In this document: piece after piece, positions 7,951 through 15,164 of the stretch
Layout: each line of letters starts with the position of its first letter
Position numbering within the stretch: position 1 is the stretch's first letter
Made by a program: the position numbers and the translations under genes
Assembly: GCA_902494555.1 (NCBI GenBank)
Contig: CABUTR010000005.1
Coordinates: 1 to 64,000, forward strand
Reading direction: 5' to 3'
Origin: an uncultured Collinsella sp.
GTDB lineage: Bacteria; Actinomycetota; Coriobacteriia; Coriobacteriales; Coriobacteriaceae
Length of the DNA stretch: 64,000 nt
Notes under the pieces: model-generated
The model's database searches: none
Told to the model about the DNA's origin: nothing
The model's input: the letters and a program-made list of their open reading frames with translations, nothing else

Positions 7951-9171
7951 CTAGTTCTCGCCCTCAAACATACCACCTGCAACGACTTCATACATATGCT
8001 CGAGCTCCAAGCGGTCCATTAATAGCGGAACGGGGTACAGGGGATTGGCCTCGGCATCGGCATGCGTCGCCATTTGCGGAATATCGGAGCGGCGAATACC
8101 CGAGACATATTTGGGGATTCCCAGGGCCTCGTTCATGCGGTCGACCCAATCGATAAAGGCCTCGGCCGCCAGGCTGTCCTGCGCGTTAGCCGGCGCGATA
8201 CCGGCCATGCGGGCGAGATCGGCGAGTTTAGGAGCAGCGGCTTCGCCATAGGCACGAAGCATGTGCGGCAAGATGATGGCGTTGGCCAAGCCGTGGGGAA
8301 TCCCGTAACGCCCGCCCAGGCTGTGCGCGATGGCATGGACGTATCCAACATAGGAGCGCGTAAAGGCAACACCCGCTTTATACGCCGCCGAAAGCATATT
8401 GCGGCGCGCACGCATGTTCTCCCCGTGCTCATAGGCCTCGAGCAAATTGTCGTGGATGAGCTGCACCGCCTGGCGCGCCATCTTGCGCGTATAGGGCGTG
8501 GTGCTGCGCCCGATAAAGGCCTCGACGGCATGCGTCAGGGCGTCCATACCCGTTTGCCCCGTAATGGAGGCGGGCAGGCCGCGCGTAAACTCGGGGTCGT
8601 GCACCGCATAGCGCGGGATCAGCACAAAGTCGTTGATGGGGTACTTGTAGTGCGTCTCGTCGTCGGTAATTACCGCTGCAAGCGTGACCTCGCTTCCCGT
8701 GCCCGCCGTGGTGGGAACGGCGATGAGCAGCGGCAGGCGACGATGGACACGCAGCAGGCCGCGCATCTTGTTGATGGGTTTGTTGGGTTGCGCGATGCGC
8801 GCACCCACGCCCTTGGCACAGTCCATGGCAGAACCGCCGCCAAAGCCGATAATGGCCTGGCAGGCGCGCGCTCGATACAGAGACGCCGCTTCATCCACGT
8901 TTGAGACCGTGGGGTTCGCTGATGTTTTGGCATAGATCGCAACGCCGATTCCCTTGGACGCGAGCGCTGTCTCGAGCGGTGCCGTGAGCCCCAGGCGGGC
9001 AATACCGGGATCCGTCACGATAAGGACCCACTGTATCGAACGCGCCTGAAGCACTGCGGGCACATCCTCGGCGTGCTCCAGAATGCGTGGCTCGGTATAG
9101 GGCAGCACCGGCAATGCGATGCGAAAAACCGTTTGATACGTTCGGCACCAGGCACGACGGGCTAGATGCAT
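7951..9171 (-). CDS. Iron-containing alcohol dehydrogenase
   Basis: A 406-residue group III dehydrogenase. GFGGGSAMDCAKG and PTTAGTGSEVT are the cofactor-binding motifs. The metal site is in AIAHSLGGRYGIPHGLANAI, where two His residues align with iron ligands. Family members reduce aldehydes to alcohols with NAD(P)H in fermentation, or run in reverse. I chose the ATG at 9171 (MHLARRAWCR) with GGGAG about nine bases upstream; an upstream in-frame start at 9252 lacks a site. It is the first gene of a two-gene operon with the aldehyde dehydrogenase. The region upstream is AT-rich and shared with the divergent rubrerythrin. Confidence 0.9.
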   Translation of the reverse strand: MHLARRAWCRTYQTVFRIALPVLPYTEPRILEHAEDVPAVLQARSIQWVLIVTDPGIARLGLTAPLETALASKGIGVAIYAKTSANPTVSNVDEAASLYRARACQAIIGFGGGSAMDCAKGVGARIAQPNKPINKMRGLLRVHRRLPLLIAVPTTAGTGSEVTLAAVITDDETHYKYPINDFVLIPRYAVHDPEFTRGLPASITGQTGMDALTHAVEAFIGRSTTPYTRKMARQAVQLIHDNLLEAYEHGENMRARRNMLSAAYKAGVAFTRSYVGYVHAIAHSLGGRYGIPHGLANAIILPHMLRAYGEAAAPKLADLARMAGIAPANAQDSLAAEAFIDWVDRMNEALGIPKYVSGIRRSDIPQMATHADAEANPLYPVPLLMDRLELEHMYEVVAGGMFEGEN

Positions 9172-9315
9172 AAAGGAAGCTCCCTCATTTGTTGATGGGT
9201 CAACATTTGCTCGACCGATTGTACTCATCGGCGTCCGCATATGGCTTGCCAATCGTTAATCAATCAACATCTTCACATGCTTAAATTGTTTTATTAAAAA
9301 TCATTCCTAATAGGC

Positions 9316-9343
9316 TTCACATTTAGTTGCATTTATGGATAAT
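9316..9343 (+). promoter_or_regulatory. Candidate promoter for rubrerythrin
   Basis: TTCACA and GATAAT are separated by 16 bp in an AT-rich stretch 85 bp upstream of the gene. The leader then contains an imperfect CGTCCGG/CCGGACG hairpin at about 9360-9390. Confidence 0.45.
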
Positions 9344-9427
9344 AGAACCCGTCAAGACGCACGTCCGGAGAGGGCCCTTACGGGACCGGACGAGCGCGCC
9401 ATCGCCATCGATCGAAAGGATCGAATC

Positions 9428-9988
9428 ATGAAGTTTGTTTGCCCCGTTTGCGGTTATGTGGAAGAGTTCGACGGCGACCAGCTGCCCGAGGACTTCAAGT
9501 GCCCCCAGTGCGGCGTTCCCGGTTCTCGCTTCCTGAAGCAGGAGGAGGGCCAGCTCGAGTGGGCTGCCGAGCACGTCGTAGGCGTCGCCAAGATGGAGGG
9601 CGTCTCCGAGGACATCGTTGCCGACCTGCGTGCCAACTTTGAGGGCGAGTGCTCTGAGGTCGGTATGTACCTAGCTATGGCTCGCGTCGCTCATCGCGAG
9701 GGCTATCCCGAGATCGGCCTGTACTGGGAGAAGGCTGCCCACGAGGAGGCCGAGCACGCCGCCAAGTTCGCCGAGCTCCTGGGCGAGGTCGTGACCGACT
9801 CCACCAAGAAGAACCTCGAGATGCGCGTTGAGGCCGAGAACGGTGCCACCGCCGGCAAGACCGATCTTGCCAAGCGCGCTAAGGCCGCCGGCCTCGATGC
9901 CATCCACGACACCGTGCACGAGATGGCTCGCGACGAGGCCCGCCACGGCAAGGCTTTCGCCGGCCTGCTCAAGCGCTACTTTGGCTAA
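9428..9988 (+). CDS. Reverse rubrerythrin (rubredoxin-ferritin-like peroxidase)
   Basis: A 186-residue oxidative-stress protein. The N-terminus is a rubredoxin-like domain with two CxxC pairs (CPVCGYVEEF and CPQCGVPGS), binding one iron. A four-helix ferritin-like di-iron domain follows, with EGECSEVGMYLAMA, EEAEHAAKF and DEARHGKAF carrying the ligands. This domain order is that of reverse rubrerythrins, which reduce hydrogen peroxide (and oxygen) in the cytoplasm of anaerobes. The ATG at 9428 has AAAGGA upstream. Codon use is strongly biased (CTC, GGC, AAG), consistent with high expression. A strong terminator follows. Confidence 0.93.
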   Translation: MKFVCPVCGYVEEFDGDQLPEDFKCPQCGVPGSRFLKQEEGQLEWAAEHVVGVAKMEGVSEDIVADLRANFEGECSEVGMYLAMARVAHREGYPEIGLYWEKAAHEEAEHAAKFAELLGEVVTDSTKKNLEMRVEAENGATAGKTDLAKRAKAAGLDAIHDTVHEMARDEARHGKAFAGLLKRYFG

Positions 9989-10018
9989 GCCAACTGCCTG
10001 AGACATAACCTCTAGCTC

Positions 10019-10055
10019 GAAGAAGGCCCGGACCGTATTGGTTCGGGCCTTCTTC
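10019..10055. terminator. Strong convergent terminator between rubrerythrin and pdxR
   Basis: GAAGAAGGCCCGGACC pairs with GGTTCGGGCCTTCTTC over 16 bp (one G-U) around a 5-nt loop. It lies between two convergent genes, so it probably serves both strands, although neither T-run is long. Confidence 0.75.
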
Positions 10056-10061
10056 GTGGGC

Positions 10062-11477
10062 TTATTGCAGCTGCTCTTGAAGAACACTGAGCGACTGAGG
10101 GCTCAGGTCGTCGTATTGTATGAGGACGCGAGATGGAGCGTTCTTAGTCGATGCCCGATCAGCCATCCACAGGCAATCGGCGATGTTGACATAGGAAATA
10201 CGAGCGTCAGCGAGAGCCTTCGCGAAACTCTCCCCCGCCTTGTCCTCGGCCAGGGCAACAGTGCAGTAAAGGCCCGCGTCTGCATGCTCGATCGAGACCT
10301 CCCCTGCCGGAAACGCTTTCCGTACAAGCGCTGCCAGGCCATCGCGTGCCTCGCGAGCACGCACGCGCACGCGGTTAACATGCCGCTCGTAATCACCCGA
10401 TTCCAGCAAGCGCGCTAAAGCGACCTGGTCAACAGAGCTCACCGACGAAGCGTAAAAACCAAGGTCGCGCCCAAACCGTTCCATCAGCTCATCGGGCAAC
10501 ACCATGTACGCCAAACGCAACGCCGATGAAAGGCTCTTCGAAAACGTGTTGGTATAGATGACCGATTGAGCGGCATCGATCGACGCGAGCGCGGGAATCG
10601 GCTTGCCGGCAAGGCGAAACTCACAATCAAAGTCGTCTTCGATGAGATACCGACCTGGCCGCTCGGCGGCCCAGCTCAGCAACGCATAGCGACGTGCAAT
10701 GCTCGTAACAAGACCGGTCGGATACTGATGAGACGGCATCAGGTGAAGGACATCGGTCCCGGTTTTCTGCAGCGCGCTCAAGTCCACGCCCTCAGCATCC
10801 AGCGGGACATGCCGCACTTCGCAACCCATGGCCTGATAGATGCGCGTCAAGCGCAAATAGCCTGGATCCTCGACGGCATACACCTTGTCCGCGCCAAGCA
10901 ACTGAACCAACATGGTATCGAGCAGCTGGGCGCCCGCACCGATAACGATATTGTCGGGATTGACATTCATGCCCCTTGTTCCGCGCAGATGGTGCGCAAT
11001 CGCACGTCGCAGTCGAGCGGTGCCCTGCGCCGGTGCGGGCGAAAAGATTTCACGCTCGTCTTCGGACGTCAGCGTCGCCCGTAGCGCACTTTGCCAAAGC
11101 CGCGCCGCCTCCAAAGCGGAAGGAGAAAGTGCGTCGAATCGCTCTGCCTGCCCCATGGCATCATGCGCGCTGGGACCAACAGGGACGGCATCTCGGTCGA
11201 TATCCCCCGCAGCCAAAGCCAAAACCGGCGCATCCGGAAGCTCGCACGCGTAGTAGCCACGACGCGGCATTGAGCAAATATAACCCTCGGCAAGCAACTG
11301 GCTATATGCATTCTCGATGGTAATGACACTGATACCCAGATGACTCGCAAAGGCGCGCTTAGACGGCAGATGCTCCCCTGCCGCAATGCGCCCGGCAACA
11401 ATATCATCGCGAATTTGCTGGTAAACATACTCATAAAGCGATGCTTCGCCGCGATTTTCCAAATTGTAGTCAAGCAT
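10062..11477 (-). CDS. pdxR: MocR/PdxR-type regulator of pyridoxal phosphate synthesis
   Basis: A 471-residue fusion of an N-terminal GntR winged helix (about 10-80; SKRAFASHLGISVITIENAY is the recognition segment) and a class I aminotransferase-like domain (about 110-470). NTFSKSLSSALRLAY contains the Lys that would bind PLP, so the protein can sense PLP. MocR proteins next to pdxST switch that operon on when PLP is scarce. The gene is divergent from pdxS with 145 bp between starts, and a direct repeat CTGACCTT lies in that gap. The ATG at 11477 has AGGTGA seven bases upstream. Confidence 0.9.
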   Translation of the reverse strand: MLDYNLENRGEASLYEYVYQQIRDDIVAGRIAAGEHLPSKRAFASHLGISVITIENAYSQLLAEGYICSMPRRGYYACELPDAPVLALAAGDIDRDAVPVGPSAHDAMGQAERFDALSPSALEAARLWQSALRATLTSEDEREIFSPAPAQGTARLRRAIAHHLRGTRGMNVNPDNIVIGAGAQLLDTMLVQLLGADKVYAVEDPGYLRLTRIYQAMGCEVRHVPLDAEGVDLSALQKTGTDVLHLMPSHQYPTGLVTSIARRYALLSWAAERPGRYLIEDDFDCEFRLAGKPIPALASIDAAQSVIYTNTFSKSLSSALRLAYMVLPDELMERFGRDLGFYASSVSSVDQVALARLLESGDYERHVNRVRVRAREARDGLAALVRKAFPAGEVSIEHADAGLYCTVALAEDKAGESFAKALADARISYVNIADCLWMADRASTKNAPSRVLIQYDDLSPQSLSVLQEQLQ

Positions 11478-11488
11478 GGGTCTATCAC

Positions 11489-11532
11489 CTGACCTTATCG
11501 AATCATTCAATCTGGCATTAGTCTGACCTTGT
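11489..11532. promoter_or_regulatory. Candidate PdxR-binding direct repeat
   Basis: CTGACCTTAT (11489-11498) and CTGACCTTGT (11523-11532) are repeated in the same orientation, 34 bp apart, in the pdxR-pdxS divergent gap. MocR regulators typically bind spaced direct repeats. A TATTAT box at about 11532 could be the -10 of pdxS. Confidence 0.45.
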
Positions 11533-11622
11533 TATTATCTAGAAAACTGAGTATTTCGCCATACCCAGCTCCCCGATAGGATGTTCCGTCAAGCAATGTA
11601 CATGCCAACCAAGGGAGCAACC

Positions 11623-12513
11623 ATGGCAGAACAGACCAGCAAGGCCGATCGCGTCAAACTCAATCGCGAGCTCGCGCAGATGCTCAAGGGCGGCGTCATC
11701 ATGGACGTCACCACGCCCGAGCAGGCACGCATCGCCGAGGAGGCGGGCGCCTGCGCCGTCATGGCGCTCGAGCGCATCCCGGCCGACATCCGCGCTGCAG
11801 GCGGCGTCTCGCGCATGAGTGATCCCAAGATGATCAAGGGCATCCAAAAAGCTGTCTCCATCCCCGTTATGGCCAAGTGCCGCATCGGCCACATTGTCGA
11901 GGCGCAGATCCTGCAGGCCATCGAAATCGACTACATCGACGAATCCGAGGTCCTCTCCCCCGCCGATGATGTCTATCACATCGACAAGACCCAGTTTGAC
12001 GTGCCGTTTGTCTGCGGCGCCCGCGATCTGGGCGAGGCGTTGCGCCGTGTTGCTGAGGGCGCCACGATGATTCGTACCAAGGGCGAACCGGGCACGGGCG
12101 ACGTCGTTCAGGCCGTGCGCCATATGCGCAAGATCCAAAAGCAGATCCGCGACGTAGTTGCTCTGCGTGACGACGAGCTATTTGAGGCAGCCAAGCAGCT
12201 GCAGGTTCCGGTCGAGCTGGTGCGCGAGGTCCATGCCACGGGCAAGCTTCCCGTCGTGAACTTTGCCGCCGGCGGAGTCGCGACCCCCGCCGACGCCGCG
12301 CTGATGATGCAGCTGGGCGCCGAGGGCGTCTTTGTTGGCTCGGGCATCTTTAAGAGCGGCGACCCCGCCAAGCGCGCCGCCGCCATCGTCAAGGCCGTGG
12401 CAAACTTCACCGACGCCAAGCTTATCGCCGAGCTTTCGGAGGACTTGGGCGAGGCCATGGTAGGCATCAACGCCGACGAGATCGAGATCATCATGGAGGA
12501 GCGCGGGCGCTAG
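11623..12513 (+). CDS. pdxS: Pyridoxal 5'-phosphate synthase, synthase subunit PdxS
   Basis: A 296-residue (beta/alpha)8 enzyme that makes PLP from ribose 5-phosphate, glyceraldehyde 3-phosphate and ammonia, in the DXP-independent vitamin B6 route. MAKCRIGHIVEAQ contains the first catalytic Lys and MIRTKGEPGTGD the second. FAAGGVATPADAALMMQLG and GVFVGSGIFKSGDP form the phosphate-binding loops. It forms a dodecamer with PdxT glutaminase subunits. The ATG at 11623 follows AAGGGAG. The pdxT gene starts 20 bases downstream, so the two form an operon. Confidence 0.97.
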   Translation: MAEQTSKADRVKLNRELAQMLKGGVIMDVTTPEQARIAEEAGACAVMALERIPADIRAAGGVSRMSDPKMIKGIQKAVSIPVMAKCRIGHIVEAQILQAIEIDYIDESEVLSPADDVYHIDKTQFDVPFVCGARDLGEALRRVAEGATMIRTKGEPGTGDVVQAVRHMRKIQKQIRDVVALRDDELFEAAKQLQVPVELVREVHATGKLPVVNFAAGGVATPADAALMMQLGAEGVFVGSGIFKSGDPAKRAAAIVKAVANFTDAKLIAELSEDLGEAMVGINADEIEIIMEERGR

Positions 12514-12533
12514 TCCAGCAGAAAGGATCGCAC

Positions 12534-13121
12534 ATGAGCGATTATGCAGACCAAACGGTCGCCGTGCTGGCGGTCCAGGGCGCTTTTGCCGAGCACGAGG
12601 CAAGACTGTCCGAGCTGGGCGCACGTTGTATCGAGCTGAGGCAAGCGGCCGATTTGCAGCAGAACTTTGACCGCCTGGTCCTCCCCGGCGGCGAGTCCAC
12701 CGTTCAGGGCAAGTTACTTGCCGAGCTTGGTATGCTCGATGAGCTTCGCACCCGCATTGTTGAGGGCATGCCCGTACTGGGCACCTGCGCCGGCTTGATT
12801 CTGTTGGCGCGCGATCTTGCCGCCCACGACGATAAGGGGACGCCGCGCTTGGCAACCATGGATGTGCTCGTTGAGCGCAATGCTTACGGCAGACAGCTCG
12901 GCAGCTTTCGCACCAAGGGGCAGGTAGGCGGTATCGACGGTGAGGTGCCGCTGACGTTTATCCGCGCGCCCCGCATCGTCGAAGTGCACGGCGACACTGA
13001 GGCCCTAGCCGAAGTCGACGGTCGCATCGTCGCCGCCCGCCAAGGCAACCAGCTCGGCGTCACCTTCCACCCCGAGCTCGACGAAGACACCCGCCTCCAC
13101 GAACTGTTCCTGCAAATGTAG
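12534..13121 (+). CDS. pdxT: PLP synthase glutaminase subunit PdxT
   Basis: A 195-residue class I glutamine amidotransferase that hydrolyses glutamine and channels ammonia into PdxS. The triad is visible: the nucleophile Cys in LGTCAGLILLA, and His and Glu in VTFHPELDED near the C-terminus. VLPGGESTVQGKL is the conserved oxyanion/substrate loop. The start follows GAAAGGA. It is co-transcribed with pdxS; no terminator is seen between them. Confidence 0.96.
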   Translation: MSDYADQTVAVLAVQGAFAEHEARLSELGARCIELRQAADLQQNFDRLVLPGGESTVQGKLLAELGMLDELRTRIVEGMPVLGTCAGLILLARDLAAHDDKGTPRLATMDVLVERNAYGRQLGSFRTKGQVGGIDGEVPLTFIRAPRIVEVHGDTEALAEVDGRIVAARQGNQLGVTFHPELDEDTRLHELFLQM

Positions 13122-13163
13122 GCAGAATTTAAACGAGCGTGGATTTTCGGACATACAACAAAT

Positions 13164-13227
13164 GAGAGTGGATAATCTCCCACTTTGAGCTTGAATGCAG
13201 GCTCATACCGGGAGATTATCCACTCTC
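13164..13227. repeat. Perfect 18-bp inverted repeat
   Basis: GAGAGTGGATAATCTCCC (13164-13181) is repeated inverted at 13210-13227, around a 28-nt spacer that itself holds GAGC/GCTC. It follows pdxT by about 40 bp and could stop transcription, but it has no T-run. I found no other copy in the window. Confidence 0.8.
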
Positions 13228-13230
13228 GTC

Positions 13231-13296
13231 CTATGTAGTCGTTGGGGACGTTCTTAAACGACTAGTCAAACAAGAACGTCCCCAATGACTACATAG
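13231..13296. repeat. Dispersed palindrome, GGGGACGTTCTT family, copy 1
   Basis: Arms CTATGTAGTC.TTGGGGACG and its inverse, with TTCTT/AAGAA inner pairing, frame a conserved loop AAACGACTAGTCA. The second copy is at 57048-57107. Only the outermost arm bases and one inner position differ between copies. Confidence 0.85.
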
Positions 13297-13309
13297 CGAT
13301 AGACGACCA

Positions 13310-13355
13310 CGTTTGCCCAGATAAAACCGACCAAAATAAACCTGTCTTTTTGGCG
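13310..13355. repeat. Degenerate half copy, AAATAAACCTGTCCC family
   Basis: CGTTTGCCCAGATAAAACC followed by CCAAAATAAACCTGTC and TTTTTGGC closely matches the half copy at 56130-56180 and one arm of the full palindrome at 29763-29864. Confidence 0.75.
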
Positions 13356-13440
13356 TCCCTTTTTTGCAGATTTGGACTATGGGAACGCCGATGCTTTGGC
13401 AACGCCAGCGAGCGCCGCCCAGGGCGAACAAGTTGGCATG

Positions 13441-13482
13441 AAAAAGGCAAGGCATAGACCTTCTGGTCATGCCTTGCCTTTT
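13441..13482. terminator. Bidirectional terminator hairpin
   Basis: AAAAGGCAAGGCAT...GACC pairs with GGTC.ATGCCTTGCCTTTT around TTCT, with A and T runs on both sides. It lies between the pdxST operon and the convergent RGG-protein gene. The rest of the 430-base gap is filled by the palindromes listed; I see no gene in it. Confidence 0.75.
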
Positions 13483-13523
13483 GAATGACAAATTGTCGCC
13501 CTGGGTGGCGCGCAGCGTCAACT

Positions 13524-13552
13524 AGTTACGCGGTTCGTAGAACCGCGTAACT
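13524..13552 (-). terminator. Terminator-like hairpin right after the RGG-protein gene
   Basis: AGTTACGCGGTTC and GAACCGCGTAACT form a perfect 13-bp stem with a 3-nt loop, starting 4 bases past the stop codon. The following T content is low. Confidence 0.6.
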
Positions 13553-13555
13553 CAA

Positions 13556-14464
13556 CTAAAAGCGGTTGCCGCGGAAGCCGCCACCGTTGCGGCCGCCACG
13601 GTCGCCACCGCGACCGCCGCGGTCGTTACCACGGTTGCCGCCGAAGCCACCACGGTTGCCACCGCGATCGCCATAGCCACCACGGTTGCCACCAAAGCCG
13701 CCGCGACCGCCACGGTCGCCGCCGCGATCACCAAAGCCGCCACGGCCGCCGCGATCGCCACCACGACTGCCACGGTCGCCACCACGGCCACCGCGATCGC
13801 CAAAGCCGCCGCGGCCGCCACGGTCGCCGCCACGGCCACCACGATCGTCACGGCCGCCGCGAGGACCGCGGTCCTCGTCCAGGCCCATGGCGACGAGCGG
13901 AGCGATAACCTTATCGAGAGCGGCCATCAGCTCGGTGGCCTCCTCGTAAGAAAGCTCGGGCAGGAGCTTCTCCTTCTTATTGGCAAGCTCGACTAGGCCC
14001 TCAGCGGCATCCTCGGCAGCGAAGACGACGATCTTGCGCATATCGCCCTCGGCGTCGTCGATGCGGCCGACCAGATCGGCAGCCTCGGCCTCGGCCATCA
14101 GGCCATCGAGCTCACGAAGGCGCATGCCCAGCAGGTCGGACATTTCCTTCTGCTCCATCTTGGGCTTGAGGTCAAGAAGCTTGATGGCGCGCTCGATGTT
14201 CGCCATGCGCTCGGCCTTGGCCTCCTCCTCCTTGGAAATAGCAAAGCGACGGCTGCGCAGCAGGCGGGCGGCCTTCTGCATCTTGTCCATCAGCTCTTCG
14301 TCATCGTAATCAGCGGCGGCCTCGACAACCTCGGCCTCCTCGGCGGAAACCTCGTCAGCAGCCTCAACCTCAGCAGCTTCGGTCTCCACGGTCTCGACTG
14401 CCTCGACCTCGGCAGCCATGGTCTCGTTCTCGGTCTCGTTCATGATCTCTTCGTTCTCAGACAT
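13556..14464 (-). CDS. Winged-helix-like protein with acidic N-terminus and RGG-box tail
   Basis: A 302-residue protein in three parts. Residues 1-60 are Glu/Ala/Val-rich and acidic. Residues about 65-190 resemble a MarR-type winged helix: MEQKEMSDLLGMRLRELDGL looks like the helix-turn-helix, GRIDDAEGDMRKIVVF like the wing, and LSYEEATELMAALDKVI like the closing helix. Residues about 195-302 are a Gly/Arg/Asp/Phe tail with 19 RGG tripeptides, ending GGGFRGNRF. RGG boxes bind RNA and drive condensate formation in many proteins, but are rare on bacterial winged helices. A DNA- or RNA-binding role is inferred. The start follows AAGGAG. The tail's DNA is internally repetitive but in frame throughout. 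Confidence 0.75.
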   Translation of the reverse strand: MSENEEIMNETENETMAAEVEAVETVETEAAEVEAADEVSAEEAEVVEAAADYDDEELMDKMQKAARLLRSRRFAISKEEEAKAERMANIERAIKLLDLKPKMEQKEMSDLLGMRLRELDGLMAEAEAADLVGRIDDAEGDMRKIVVFAAEDAAEGLVELANKKEKLLPELSYEEATELMAALDKVIAPLVAMGLDEDRGPRGGRDDRGGRGGDRGGRGGFGDRGGRGGDRGSRGGDRGGRGGFGDRGGDRGGRGGFGGNRGGYGDRGGNRGGFGGNRGNDRGGRGGDRGGRNGGGFRGNRF

Positions 14465-14678
14465 GAGACTCCTTCTTGGCCCTCTCGGGCATCATCGCCC
14501 CATTCGCGGGGCCCGTCGCGCACTCTTTGCGCTTTAAACATTCATGCCTCTCGGCAAAACGTCCATTAGTTTATGGTGTCGCCATCCAATCTAGCTGCAG
14601 AATCTATGTGCACACATTAATGCGACATGTCGCGGTATCATGGCCTGAACCAAACGTGTCCACCTTAAGGAGCCCGCC

Positions 14679-15089
14679 ATGATCAAACCCATCATGAAAT
14701 CCGAGTTCTTTTTGCGCCTGCCTTCCGAAGACGCGGGCCCCGATGACGCCGTGACCGGGCAGGACCTCCTGGATACGCTCCATGAGCATGAGCACGAGTG
14801 CGTGGGCCTCGCCGCCAATATGATTGGCGTGCGCAAACGCATCATCTGCGTAAAGGACGGCAACAGGGCGCTCCTGATGTACAACCCTCAAATTCTTGAG
14901 CAGGTCAATGCCTATCAGACGAGCGAAAGATGCCTTTCGCTGGTTGGAGAGCGCCCCTGTACCCGTTATCGCCGCATTAAGGTGGAGTATCTGGACGAGA
15001 ACTTCGTCCACCGCATCAAAAACTTCTCGGGCTACACCGCCGAGATCATCCAACACGAAATCGACCACTGCAACGGCGTCGTTATATAG
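14679..15089 (+). CDS. def: Short peptide deformylase
   Basis: A 136-residue deformylase that removes formyl from nascent N-terminal Met. The three motifs are recognisable but altered. GLAANMIGV stands for GxGLAAxQxG, with Met in place of the usual Gln. ERCLSL stands for EGCLS. IIQHEIDHCNG carries the intact HExDH metal site. The protein ends right after motif 3, without the long C-terminal helix of the E. coli enzyme, as in short clostridial-type deformylases. The ATG follows AAGGAG. It stands alone between two terminators. A second, more degenerate deformylase-like gene is at 22374-22793. Another canonical copy may exist outside the window. Confidence 0.8.
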   Translation: MIKPIMKSEFFLRLPSEDAGPDDAVTGQDLLDTLHEHEHECVGLAANMIGVRKRIICVKDGNRALLMYNPQILEQVNAYQTSERCLSLVGERPCTRYRRIKVEYLDENFVHRIKNFSGYTAEIIQHEIDHCNGVVI

Positions 15090-15104
15090 TTCCGCCGATT
15101 CAAG

Positions 15105-15141
15105 AAAGCTCCCTGCAGCAAAACAACTGCAGGGAGCTTTT
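15105..15141. terminator. Convergent terminator
   Basis: AAAGCTCCCTGCAG pairs with CTGCAGGGAGCTTT, followed by T. It lies between the deformylase gene and the convergent aminotransferase gene. Confidence 0.85.
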
Positions 15142-15164
15142 CATAGTGCGGAACTTCTATCCCA

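Noticed and set aside
13560..13860. Repetitive DNA resembling a short-repeat or CRISPR-like array
   Set aside because: It is the coding sequence of the RGG tail of the gene at 13556-14464; unit length varies, there are no unique spacers, and the frame is open throughout.
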